NCBI RefSeq assembly: GCF_004795035.1
Contig: NZ_SSBK01000010.1
Coordinates: forward strand, 62,001 to 126,000
Source: Streptomyces sp. A0958
GTDB lineage: Bacteria; Actinomycetota; Actinomycetes; Streptomycetales; Streptomycetaceae
Length of the DNA: 64,000 bases
Reading direction: 5' to 3'
Both the position numbers and the translations under genes were made by a program. Below are positions 32,119-40,363 of the stretch, one piece after another; position 1 is the first letter of the stretch, and every line of letters begins with the position of its first letter. The notes beneath the pieces were generated by a model. It made no database searches, had not been told where the DNA came from, and was given only the letters and a program-made list of their open reading frames with translations.

Positions 32119-33873
32119 CTACTCGGCCAGGGCCCAGATCTGGTTCTGCTGGTTGGGGCGGGAGTTGGCGCAGGTGTCGACGACCAGGGGGTTGCTGTCG
32201 GTGGTCAAGGACGCGTACGCGTCGAGACAACGCCCGGGCAGACCGGTGTTCTTCAGGAACCCGTTGCGCTCGTACGACCACTTCTGGGTGGAGCTGCCGT
32301 CGCAGGGGTTGAGTACGGCCCGGTAGCCGGTGTACGTGCTGTCGCTCCGGTGGACGGCGTCCAGGCACCGGCCCAGCGTGCGGATGGTGCCGTCACTGGG
32401 CTGTGTCCAGCGCTGGTTGGCTCCGGCGTTGCAGTGATAGAGGATGACCGGGTTGCCCGCCGCCGTGCCTGCGCCGCTGTCGTCGGCGCACTTGCCCCCT
32501 ATGCCGGTGATCTGTCCGGTCGGCTGCTGACCGGTGCAGCCCGCGCCCGGGGTGACCCGGAAGACGGCCGTGCCGTGCGGGGGCAGGGTGGCTCCGATCG
32601 CGGACGTGGTCTCGGTGGCCCCGGTCCACAGGTTCTTGACCGATGCGGAGCAGGACGCGCCGCCGAGGAAGCCGACCGAGGACAGGGTGGCGCTCGCCGG
32701 GACGGCCGTGGTGCCGCGGTTGAGGAGCGCCACCGCACGGTCGCCGTTTGCCAGGGGCCGGGCGAGTACGTCGACGGTGCCGTCCCGGGAGACGACACCG
32801 GCCTGCCTGCCGAGCGGGTCCTGGTCGACGGCGATGATGTCGGTGTTGCCGAGGGTGGCGAGCGAGTCGGAGCTGAGCGAGGCGACGTCCGTGCTGAGGA
32901 TGAGGGGCGAGGCCATCATCGCCCAGAGCGCGAACTGGGACCGGGACTCCTCGGCGGTCAGTCCGTCACCGGTGATGAGGAAGTCGGGGTCGTTCCAGCT
33001 GCCGGGGGCCGCGTAGCGCGACAGGAGCGAGTTGTAGCCGTACTGCGTCATGACTCCGGCGCCGTTGCTGTTCTTGTCCCATGCGGAGCCGCCGCCGTTG
33101 CGCATCTTGACGTCGTAGCCCTCGCGCCACAGTTGCCCGGTCTTCGAGGCCCCGTCGATGACGTCGTACCAGTCGGAGAGGTCGGAGGCGCCGATGGAGA
33201 AGTAGGCGGGTGACGACTCGGAGAACACCATGTCGCGTCCCGAGGCGTTGGCCTTCATCGCGGCGGCGAAGTCGCCGTAGGCGCCGATGTATCCGTGGGC
33301 GTCGGAGGCGGACGACGGCATGTTGCAGCCGTCGAGCTTGATGTAGTCCACACCCCAGGAGGCGAAGAGGTCCACGTCCTGTTGGAAGTGGCCCCAACTG
33401 CCCGGATAGCCGCCGCAGGTCGCCGTACCGATGTCGCTGTAGATGCCGAACCGGAGGCCCATCTCGTGGAGCCGGGTTCCGATGGACGCCATGCCGGCCG
33501 GGAACTTGGCGGGATCGGCGACGAGATTCCCGTCGGCGCCGCGTGCGGTGGTGGTCCAGCAGTCGTCGATGGTGACGGTGTCGTAGCCCTTGGCCGCCAG
33601 CCCGGTGTCCACCAGTGCCTGGGCCTGCTGAAGGATGAGCTGCTGGGTCGGCCCCTGGTCCCCGGTGTTCGGGTTGTTGGTGCTGCAGCCGTACCGGGCC
33701 CAGTTGTTGAAGCCCATCGGCGGTGTGAGGGCCAGGGCGTGGCCCTTCGGGCTGGTGGCCGTGGGGGACGCCTGTGCGGTGGGCGCGAGCAGGGCTCCCG
33801 AGACCGCGACGGCGGCGGCCACGGCTGTGAGGGCCGTACGCCATCCGCGGGACCGGTGTGTTCTCTCCGACAT
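32119..33873 (-). CDS. GH27 alpha-galactosidase with C-terminal ricin-type lectin domain
   Basis: A 584-residue secreted enzyme that removes terminal alpha-galactose. The signal peptide is residues 1-38. The GH27 barrel (about 45-330) starts with LTPPMGFNNWARYGC, has the nucleophile Asp181 in YIKLDGCN and the acid/base Asp295 in SWNDPDF. A beta-sandwich follows (to about 450), then a ricin-B/CBM13 module (about 460-584) with QxW repeats (NQRW, QKW, NQIW). The ATG at 33873 has AGGAG upstream. It is divergent from the cold-shock gene. A longer start at 33978 would cover the promoter. Confidence 0.95.
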   Translation of the reverse strand: MSERTHRSRGWRTALTAVAAAVAVSGALLAPTAQASPTATSPKGHALALTPPMGFNNWARYGCSTNNPNTGDQGPTQQLILQQAQALVDTGLAAKGYDTVTIDDCWTTTARGADGNLVADPAKFPAGMASIGTRLHEMGLRFGIYSDIGTATCGGYPGSWGHFQQDVDLFASWGVDYIKLDGCNMPSSASDAHGYIGAYGDFAAAMKANASGRDMVFSESSPAYFSIGASDLSDWYDVIDGASKTGQLWREGYDVKMRNGGGSAWDKNSNGAGVMTQYGYNSLLSRYAAPGSWNDPDFLITGDGLTAEESRSQFALWAMMASPLILSTDVASLSSDSLATLGNTDIIAVDQDPLGRQAGVVSRDGTVDVLARPLANGDRAVALLNRGTTAVPASATLSSVGFLGGASCSASVKNLWTGATETTSAIGATLPPHGTAVFRVTPGAGCTGQQPTGQITGIGGKCADDSGAGTAAGNPVILYHCNAGANQRWTQPSDGTIRTLGRCLDAVHRSDSTYTGYRAVLNPCDGSSTQKWSYERNGFLKNTGLPGRCLDAYASLTTDSNPLVVDTCANSRPNQQNQIWALAE

Positions 33874-34276
33874 GAACGGCAACTCCTGTCGCTGAAAGTG
33901 AGCATGACAAGCGTGCTTTCTCAGTGCAGTGCATGAGCCCGATGATGTCAATAGATGTTTAAATGGCTTGCTGTGCAAGCAACTTCACGCATGAAGGGTG
34001 TTCGGTGCGGTAGTGCGTGTCCGAGGCCGCCCGGCGGCTCACCGGTCGGCGGCCCTGGAGGGGCGCGCCCCCATCAGCGCCTTCTCCGCGCCCCGGCGCG
34101 ACGCGAACTTGTTGCTCTCTGGTGGAGAGCGGTTTCGCCATGTAGCGTCACTGCCGGAAGTCGTGGTTCGCCGAACCCGCCCGTGCTCCGGCGCGGGCGC
34201 CTTGCTGTGCAGGGTGGATCACGACGCCACTGGGACCGCGTGGTGCGGCTCCCGATATCGACTGAGAGGCACCGGC
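33874..34276. promoter_or_regulatory. 403-bp intergenic region, alpha-galactosidase / cold-shock gene
   Basis: There is no gene here. On the galactosidase side the region 33895-33985 is AT-rich and contains the inverted repeat GCTTGC (33966-33971) / GCAAGC (33975-33980), a plausible sugar-regulator site. On the cold-shock side a long G/C-rich leader carries a small hairpin, CTCTCtggtgGAGAG, near 34117. Long leaders are normal for cold-shock genes. Confidence 0.45.
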
Positions 34277-34480
34277 ATGGCCAGCGGAACCGTCAAGTGG
34301 TTCAACGCCGAAAAGGGTTTCGGCTTCATCCAGCAGGACGGCGGCGGGCCGGACGTCTTCGCGCACTACTCGAACATCAACGCCACCGGCTTCCGTGAGC
34401 TCCAGGAGGGCCAGGCGGTGACCTTCGACATCACCCAGGGTCAGAAGGGTCCGCAGGCCGAGAACATCACGGCCGCCTGA
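34277..34480 (+). CDS. cold-shock protein (CspA family)
   Basis: A 67-residue single cold-shock domain that binds single-stranded RNA/DNA and melts secondary structure. RNP1 KGFGFIQQ (14-21) and RNP2 VFAHYS (27-32) are intact, with the start [17 protein letters not shown]. The ATG at 34277 follows GAGAGGC. A perfect inverted-repeat terminator lies immediately downstream. Streptomyces carry several paralogues, so no numbered symbol is assigned. Confidence 0.96.
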   Translation: MASGTVKWFNAEKGFGFIQQDGGGPDVFAHYSNINATGFRELQEGQAVTFDITQGQKGPQAENITAA

Positions 34481-34495
34481 CGCCACAGCACAACC

Positions 34496-34533
34496 GTCCG
34501 GCCCCCTCGGAGCATGCTCCGAGGGGGCCGGAC
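34496..34533. terminator. perfect 38-bp palindromic terminator
   Basis: The 19-bp arms are exact reverse complements meeting at AGCATGCT, so the stem closes with a minimal loop. It lies 16 bp after the cold-shock stop and 23 bp before the stop of the convergent gene, so it can serve both. Confidence 0.9.
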
Positions 34534-34555
34534 ACGTAAAACGGCCTGAGCCGCT

Positions 34556-35179
34556 TCAGCCGGCCGCCGGGGCCTTCTCACGTACCGGCTGACCGGCGGT
34601 CTCCGCCGTCGTGGCCGGCTCGGACGCCGTGTACATGGCCGCCCCCTTCTGGATGCCCTTGGTGACGACACCCCGCTTGACCATGGTCTCCAGCGTGTTG
34701 CGCACCACCTGCACCGAGGTCCTGCGATCCGGGTGCGCCTCCTCCAGCTCCACGTGCACCTCGCGCGCCAACCGGGGCTCGCCCACAGGCATCAGCGCGC
34801 GGATCAGCTGGTGCAGGGGGGCTCCCGCCGTGGCGGCCGCCTTCTTGCCGGTTCCTCCGGCCGGTACGGCCGGCACCTTCGCGCGCTTGGCACGGCGAGG
34901 TTTCGGGACCGCTTTGACGGCGGGGACCACCTCGCTCACCGGTGCCGCGCCGGCTTGCGGGGCGGGGCGCGGCCGAGAGGGCACGGTCGTACCGGACAGC
35001 GTGGTCTGAACGCCCGTCAGCCAGCTCTCGTCCTTCCTCCGCCGCTCCAGGCGTGCCCGCAGTTCCGCGATCTGCGCGGTGAGATCCTCCTGCTCCGACC
35101 GGTTGGCGGCGAGATCAGCGGCCAACCGCTCGGCATACACCTTCTGTACGCTCCGCGACGCGCTGTCTGCGTTCTTCAC
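34556..35179 (-). CDS. hypothetical protein: coiled coil plus winged-helix-like domain
   Basis: A 207-residue protein. Residues 8-48 form a likely coiled coil (YAERLAADLAANRSEQEDLTAQIAELRARLERRRKDE). Residues 70-120 are a basic Pro/Ala/Lys linker (PKPRRAKRAK). Residues 120-185 look like a winged helix (LHQLIRALMPVG, SVQVVRNTLETMVKRGVV). The layout suggests a DNA-binding regulatory protein; I do not know the family. The GTG start at 35179 has AAGGAG 11 bp upstream. Confidence 0.75.
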   Translation of the reverse strand: MKNADSASRSVQKVYAERLAADLAANRSEQEDLTAQIAELRARLERRRKDESWLTGVQTTLSGTTVPSRPRPAPQAGAAPVSEVVPAVKAVPKPRRAKRAKVPAVPAGGTGKKAAATAGAPLHQLIRALMPVGEPRLAREVHVELEEAHPDRRTSVQVVRNTLETMVKRGVVTKGIQKGAAMYTASEPATTAETAGQPVREKAPAAG

Positions 35180-35339
35180 GATGGTTCACGCTCCTTGGGC
35201 TGGGGGGTTTGCCGCCGGTGTGCGGGCATCGGCCCGTACCCGCGGCATGTGTCCATTCACCACGAGGCGCGACGCGTCGGGCGGAGTTTGCGGTCAAGGT
35301 CCAGCCGAAGGGATGAACGCCCCGCCCTCCCCGCGGGCG

Positions 35340-36152
35340 TTACGGGCTCTGCGGGCGGCGCCCCCACGCGGAGATCATCGGAGCGGTGGCGAGGTCGAGG
35401 TGCCCCGTCGCGACGTTCGCCAGATGGCGTTCGATCTCCTCGTCGGTGGCCAGCCCCGCCTCCACCAGGCGGCCGCGGATCTGCCGGACCGTCGCCGCCT
35501 CCAGGACCGCACACGCCGGTGAGGTGATCGGGAAGTACGCGTCGGCCCGGATGTCCTCCAGGCCGGCCTCCCGCAACAGCCTCGGCAGGGTCCGTCCGTA
35601 CGAGAGGTCCGCCCCGCGCCCCGCCATCAAGGACCGGAAACCGGACCGCAGACGGTTGGCGAGCCGCTGCTCCGGGCCGGACTCGTCCGGACACAGCAGC
35701 GGCTGCAGCCCCGGGTCGGCGTCCTCCAGCAGCAGTCGGCCACCGGGCCGCAGCGCCCCCACCATCCGGCGCAGCGCCTCGGCGCGGTCCGTGACGTGCA
35801 CCAGGACCAGCCGGGCGTGGACGAGGTCGAAGCCACCGCCCGGCGGAGGGTCGGCCGCCACGTCGTGCGCCAGCACCTCGATGACGCCGCCGACGACGTC
35901 CTGGGTCCAGGACACGTCGATGTCGGTGGCGACCACCGCTCCGGTCGGGCCGACCCGCTCGGCCAGTCCCAGAGGAACGGACGGCCCACCGGCACCGACC
36001 TCCCAGCACCGCATGCCGACGCCGATCCCGAGCTCGTCGACATGCCGGAACGTCACTGGGTCGAAGAGCTTGCTCAGGGCGCCGAAGCGGATACCCGCCT
36101 CTGTCTGCCGGTTGTCGAGCAGGTAGCCGTGCTCCGGGTCGTTCTCAGTCAT
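35340..36152 (-). CDS. class I SAM-dependent methyltransferase
   Basis: A 270-residue Rossmann-fold methyltransferase. The SAM-binding motif I is WEVGAGGPSVPLGLAERVG (about 48-66), followed by VVATDIDVSW (acidic loop), HDVAADPPPGGGFDLVHARLVLVHV (motifs II-III) and LRPGGRLLLEDADP. The acceptor is unknown; small-molecule methyltransferases of this type are common. The ATG at 36152 gives a natural start; the upstream extension is Arg-rich and lies in the promoter. Confidence 0.9.
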   Translation of the reverse strand: MTENDPEHGYLLDNRQTEAGIRFGALSKLFDPVTFRHVDELGIGVGMRCWEVGAGGPSVPLGLAERVGPTGAVVATDIDVSWTQDVVGGVIEVLAHDVAADPPPGGGFDLVHARLVLVHVTDRAEALRRMVGALRPGGRLLLEDADPGLQPLLCPDESGPEQRLANRLRSGFRSLMAGRGADLSYGRTLPRLLREAGLEDIRADAYFPITSPACAVLEAATVRQIRGRLVEAGLATDEEIERHLANVATGHLDLATAPMISAWGRRPQSP

Positions 36153-36516
36153 GGGGCGAGTCTGGCAGAAGCGGGCGCCCCGCCCCGCGTGTGCGCGGTG
36201 GGTTCCCGGTCCGGGCCGGCGGGTTCGAGCCGACAACAGCCCCCAGTGCGCGCACCGTTGACAAAAACATCACCTGCTAGAAACCTGTCACCGCAGCACC
36301 GCAAAATATTGACCGGATCACTCAAAATTCTAGGCAATGAGCGTGAGTTTCCGGCAGGCGCAGTGGTTCCGCTCCTGCCGGCGTCCCCGATCGTCCCCCT
36401 CGGTGTACCGGAGGCCCGCGCCCGGCCCACTTCCGCACGGCGCCCGACGCGTCGTACGGAAGGTGACGCCTGCCCGTGCCCGCCCGGTCCCGCGGCCCAC
36501 GGAACAAGAGGACACC
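36153..36516 (+). promoter_or_regulatory. promoter and leader of GH87 gene
   Basis: This is a 364-bp gap between divergent genes. A good vegetative-type promoter is TTGACC (36309-36314), a 16-bp spacer, then TAGGCA (36331-36336). A second candidate is TTGACA (36258-36263) with TAGAAA (36278-36283), whose 14-bp spacer is short. This leaves an untranslated leader of about 180 nt before the ATG at 36517. No gene is present. Confidence 0.55.
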
Positions 36517-39500
36517 ATGAGATGGAAGCAACACGGATGGCGGTTCGTCACAGGCGCGGTGACAGCCGCGCTGATGACCGTCGGGCTCGTGCCGGTGGCC
36601 GCCTCGGCGGCGACCGTACAGAATCCCGACCTGGCACTCGGTAAACAGGTCACGACCAGCGGGGCACACGACGCCTACCCGGCGTCCAACGTCACCGACG
36701 GCAGTCAGCAGACGTACTGGGAAAGCTCCGGCGCACTTCCGCAGTGGGTCCGGATCGACCTCGGCGGCCGGTTCGACGTCGACCAGGTGGTGCTGAAGCT
36801 GCCGGCCACGTGGGAGGCCAGGAGCCAGACCCTCGCCGTCCAGGGCAGTACGGACGGGAGCAGCTTCAGCACCCTGTCCGCTTCGGCCGCACGGACGTTC
36901 AGTCCGGCGGCGGGCAACACCGTCACCATCGACTTCGCCGCGAAGCAGGCACGGTACGTCCGCGTGCAGGTGACCGCCAACAGCGGCTGGAACGCCGCTC
37001 AGCTCTCCCAGGTCGAGGTCCACGGCGAGGACACCGGCGACGATTCCGGCCCGTCTCCGGCTGTCGGCTCCAACCTGGCGCTGAACAAGCCCATCGAGGC
37101 GTCGTCGTCCGTACAGAGTTTCGCGGCGGCCAACGCCAACGATGACAAGGTCGGCACGTACTGGGAGTCGAACGGATACCCCTCGACCCTGACGGTGAAG
37201 CTCGGCGCGGACGCCGACGTCGAGGCCGTCGTCGTCAAGCTCTCCCCGGACCAGGCCTGGGCTGCCCGCACACAGAGCATCCAGGTGCTCGGACGGTCCC
37301 AGTCCGCCACCGGATTCACCTCACTGAAGGACAGGGCCGACTACGCGTTCAGCCCCTCGGGCAACGCGAACACGGTGACGATCCCGGTCAGCGGGCGGTA
37401 CGCGGACGTACGGCTCACGTTCTTCTCCAACACCGGCGCTCCCGGCGCCCAGGTCGCCGAGATACAGGTGGTCGGTACCGCCGCGCCCAACCCGGACCTG
37501 ACCGTCACCGAACTGACGTGGTCTCCCGCCTCGCCGTCCGAGACGGACGACGTCACGGTGAACGCAACCGTGCGCAACGTGGGTACGGCGGCCTCCGCCG
37601 CGACGACGCTGGATGTCAGCCTGGAGGGCGTGGTCGCCGGCAGCGCACCGGTGAGCGGCCTCGCCGCCGGAGCCTCGGCCACCGTGCAGGTCGACGTGGG
37701 CAAGCGGCCGATGGGTGCGTACAGCCTCTCCGCGGTCGTCGACCCGGCCGACACGGTCATCGAGCAGGACAACAGCAACAACAGCCGCACCGCGGCGTCG
37801 AAGCTCGTGGTCGCTCAGAGCCCGGGCCCGGACCTGGAGGTGCTCGGCATCACCTCCAGCCCGTCGAACCCCGCGGTGGGGGCCGCCGTCACCTTCACGG
37901 TCTCCGTGCACAACCGCGGGACCACGGCCGTGAGCTCCCCGACGGTCACCCGCCTCGTCGTGGAAGGCACCACGCTGAACGGCACGACCGGGGCGATTCC
38001 CGCCGGTGGCACGGTCTCCGTTCCCCTCAACGGCAGCTGGACCGCGAAGAGCGGCGGCGCCGCCCTGACCGCCACGGCGGACGCGACCGATGTCGTCGCC
38101 GAGACCAACGAGAACAACAACGTCTTCTCCCGTACCATCGTGGTCGGCCGCGGGGCCGCGGTCCCGTACAGCGAGTACGAGGTGGAAGCGGGCGACTACC
38201 GGGGCACGTTGCTGAAGTCCGACCAGAAGCGCACCTTCGGGCACACCAATTTCGCCACCGAGTCCTCGGGCCGCCAGTCCGTGCGGCTGGACTCCACCGG
38301 CCAGTACGTCGAGGTCACCTCGACGGTCCCGTCGAACTCGATCGTCGTACGCAACTCCATCCCCGACGCCCCCGGTGGCGGCGGCATGGAGGCCACGATC
38401 AGCCTGTACGTCAACGACACGTTCGTCCGGAAGCTGACCCTCTCCTCCAAGCACAGCTGGCTCTACGGTGACACGGACAGCCCGGAGGGCCTGACCAACC
38501 AGCCGCAGGCGGACGCCCGCAGGCTGTTCGACGAGTCCAACGCACTGCTCGGCCAGACCTATCCGGCCGGCACGAAGTTCCGCCTCCAGCGCGACGCGGG
38601 CGACTCGGCCTCCTTCTACGTCATCGACCTCATCGACCTGGAGCAGGTGGCACCCCCCACCGCGCAGCCGGCCGGATGCACCTCGATCACCGCCTACGGA
38701 GCGGTTCCGAACGACGGGATCGACGACACGGACGCCATCCAGCGTGCGGTGACGGCCAACCAGAACGGCGACATCGGCTGCGTGTGGATTCCGCCGGGGC
38801 AGTGGCGCCAGGAGCAGAAGATCCTCACCGACGACCCGCTCAACCGCGGACAGTACAACCAGGTCGGCATCACGGACGTCACGATCCGTGGCGCCGGCAT
38901 GTGGCACTCCCAGCTCTACACGCTCACCCAGCCCCAGGACGCGGGCGGTATCAACCACCCGCACGAGGGGAACTTCGGCTTCGACATCGACGACAACACC
39001 AAGATCTCGGACATCGCGATCTTCGGCTCCGGCACCATCCGCGGCGGCGACGGCAACGCCGAGGGCGGAGTGGGTCTGAACGGCCGCTTCGGCAAGAACA
39101 CCAAGATCACCAACGTGTGGCTGGAGCACGCGAACGTGGGCGTGTGGGTCGGACGCGACTACGACAACATCCCGGACCTCTGGGGGCCCGCCGACGGCGT
39201 CGAGTTCACGGGTATGCGGATTCGCAACACGTATGCGGACGGCATCAACTTCGCCAACGGCACCCGCAATTCGACGGTGTTCAATTCCTCGCTCAGGTAC
39301 ACCGGTGACGACTCCCTCGCCGTGTGGTCGAGCAAGTACGTGAAGAACCCCTCGGTGGACGTCGGCCACGACAACCACTTCCGTAACAACACCATCCAGC
39401 TGCCCTGGAGGGCCAACGGGATCGCGGTCTACGGCGGTTACGGCAACACGATCGAGAACAACATCATCTCCGACACGATGAACTACCCGGGGATCATGCT

Positions 39501-39918
39501 GGCGACCGACCACGACCCGCTGCCCTTCTCCGGGCAGACGCTGATCGCCAACAACGCGCTCTACCGCACGGGCGGGGCGTTCTGGGGCGAGGCCCAGGAG
39601 TTCGGGGCGATCACCCTGTTCGCGGCCGGACAGGACATCCCGGGCGTCACGATCCGCGACACCGACATCCATGACTCGACCTATGACGGGATTCAGTTCA
39701 AGTCGGGCGGCGGCGCGGTGCCCGGGGCCCAGATCTCGAACGTCCGCATCGACAACTCCGTCAACGGCTCCGGAATCCTCGCTCATGGAGGGGCCAGGGG
39801 CAGTGCGACCCTGACCGATGTGACCATCACCGGCTCGGCCGACGGTGACGTGGTGGTCGAACCCGGTTCACAGTTCGTCATCAACGGCCAGGCCGGGAAG
39901 GCGGCCGCCAGCAGGTAG
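36517..39918 (+). CDS. GH87-type alpha-1,3-glucanase (mycodextranase/mutanase) with discoidin and CARDB modules
   Basis: A 1133-residue secreted multimodular hydrolase. Signal peptide 1-31. Discoidin (F5/8C) modules lie at about 35-165 and 180-320, two CARDB/Ig-like modules at about 328-545, a CBM-like beta-sandwich at 550-710, and a right-handed beta-helix at 720-1125. The helix contains YADGINFANGT and YTGDDSLAVWS. Asp908, Asp931 and Asp932 have the same spacing (23, then 1) as the catalytic aspartates reported for GH87 alpha-1,3-glucanases, as I recall. The substrate should be alpha-1,3-glucan (fungal wall or mutan). The ATG at 36517 follows AGAGG. Confidence 0.87.
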   Translation: MRWKQHGWRFVTGAVTAALMTVGLVPVAASAATVQNPDLALGKQVTTSGAHDAYPASNVTDGSQQTYWESSGALPQWVRIDLGGRFDVDQVVLKLPATWEARSQTLAVQGSTDGSSFSTLSASAARTFSPAAGNTVTIDFAAKQARYVRVQVTANSGWNAAQLSQVEVHGEDTGDDSGPSPAVGSNLALNKPIEASSSVQSFAAANANDDKVGTYWESNGYPSTLTVKLGADADVEAVVVKLSPDQAWAARTQSIQVLGRSQSATGFTSLKDRADYAFSPSGNANTVTIPVSGRYADVRLTFFSNTGAPGAQVAEIQVVGTAAPNPDLTVTELTWSPASPSETDDVTVNATVRNVGTAASAATTLDVSLEGVVAGSAPVSGLAAGASATVQVDVGKRPMGAYSLSAVVDPADTVIEQDNSNNSRTAASKLVVAQSPGPDLEVLGITSSPSNPAVGAAVTFTVSVHNRGTTAVSSPTVTRLVVEGTTLNGTTGAIPAGGTVSVPLNGSWTAKSGGAALTATADATDVVAETNENNNVFSRTIVVGRGAAVPYSEYEVEAGDYRGTLLKSDQKRTFGHTNFATESSGRQSVRLDSTGQYVEVTSTVPSNSIVVRNSIPDAPGGGGMEATISLYVNDTFVRKLTLSSKHSWLYGDTDSPEGLTNQPQADARRLFDESNALLGQTYPAGTKFRLQRDAGDSASFYVIDLIDLEQVAPPTAQPAGCTSITAYGAVPNDGIDDTDAIQRAVTANQNGDIGCVWIPPGQWRQEQKILTDDPLNRGQYNQVGITDVTIRGAGMWHSQLYTLTQPQDAGGINHPHEGNFGFDIDDNTKISDIAIFGSGTIRGGDGNAEGGVGLNGRFGKNTKITNVWLEHANVGVWVGRDYDNIPDLWGPADGVEFTGMRIRNTYADGINFANGTRNSTVFNSSLRYTGDDSLAVWSSKYVKNPSVDVGHDNHFRNNTIQLPWRANGIAVYGGYGNTIENNIISDTMNYPGIMLATDHDPLPFSGQTLIANNALYRTGGAFWGEAQEFGAITLFAAGQDIPGVTIRDTDIHDSTYDGIQFKSGGGAVPGAQISNVRIDNSVNGSGILAHGGARGSATLTDVTITGSADGDVVVEPGSQFVINGQAGKAAASR

Positions 39919-39949
39919 TGCCCGCAGGTAGTGCGCGCAGGTAGTGCAG
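39911..39949. repeat. three tandem 13-bp repeats spanning the GH87 stop codon
   Basis: GCAGGTAGTGC recurs at 39911, 39924 and 39937. The first copy supplies the TAG stop of the glucanase (39916-39918). Confidence 0.75.
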
Positions 39950-39951
39950 GG

Positions 39952-39986
39952 CCCGGCCGGCGTTCCCTCGAGGCGCGCCGGCCGGG
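39952..39986. terminator. terminator hairpin after GH87 gene
   Basis: CCCGGCCGGCG (39952-39962) pairs exactly with CGCCGGCCGGG (39976-39986) around a 13-nt loop, 34 bp after the stop codon. Confidence 0.8.
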
Positions 39987-40081
39987 AAGGAGGCCGAGTG
40001 ACTGCCCCGGCTCGCGCCGCACCTGCCCCTGCCCATTCCGGTGCCGGTCGGGGCGGGCGAGCCGGACTTCGGGTATCCGTG

Positions 40082-40308
40082 GCCGTGGGCGGTGTCCCGG
40101 CCTGCGACCTGACCATCGCGTTCACCCTATGTCTTCCCGCAGCCGGGCGGCCTTCCGAGCCGCGCTCGGCCCGGACGACGTCCCCTGGACCCGGGGCCGC
40201 GGATGGGCCCTGGCCACCGGCCTGAACGCCTGTACCTCCTGCGCGGCCGTCAACCCGCAAGTGGCTGCGCAGACCACCCGCCAGATCACCGAGGCCCTCA
40301 TCGGCTGA
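40082..40308 (+). pseudogene. 3' relic of an aminoglycoside phosphotransferase (APH)-family gene
   Basis: Only the C-terminal part of an APH-type kinase can be read. One frame from 40082 gives GGVPACDLTIAFTL, matching the Mg-binding/C-lobe segment GDPACDLAIAWTLL of the family. A one-base shift near 40130 moves the match to another frame, giving FRAALGPDDVPWTRGRGWAL and ending TEALIG at 40308. The N-lobe and catalytic loop are absent, so the gene is dead. The family assignment is from memory of conserved APH C-termini. Confidence 0.7.
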
Positions 40309-40330
40309 GCAGCCGATGAGGGCCTCGGTG
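40287..40330. terminator. perfect 20-bp-arm hairpin between relic and GH71/99-like gene
   Basis: Arms 40287-40306 and 40311-40330 are exact reverse complements around GAGC. The left arm includes the last codons of the APH relic. It lies 34 bp from the stop of the minus-strand hydrolase and probably terminates it. Confidence 0.88.
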
Positions 40331-40363
40331 AAGCGTCTACGCGCCCGGCTTTCCGGCCGCCTC

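Noticed and set aside
35340..36152. Methyltransferase as a tailoring enzyme of the type III PKS
   Set aside because: It is 5 kb away with unrelated genes and a relic between, so the link is not supported.
37321..39786. 821-residue minus-strand open frame
   Set aside because: It is antisense to the GH87 catalytic and CARDB modules. It is Val/Arg/Gly-rich shadow sequence.
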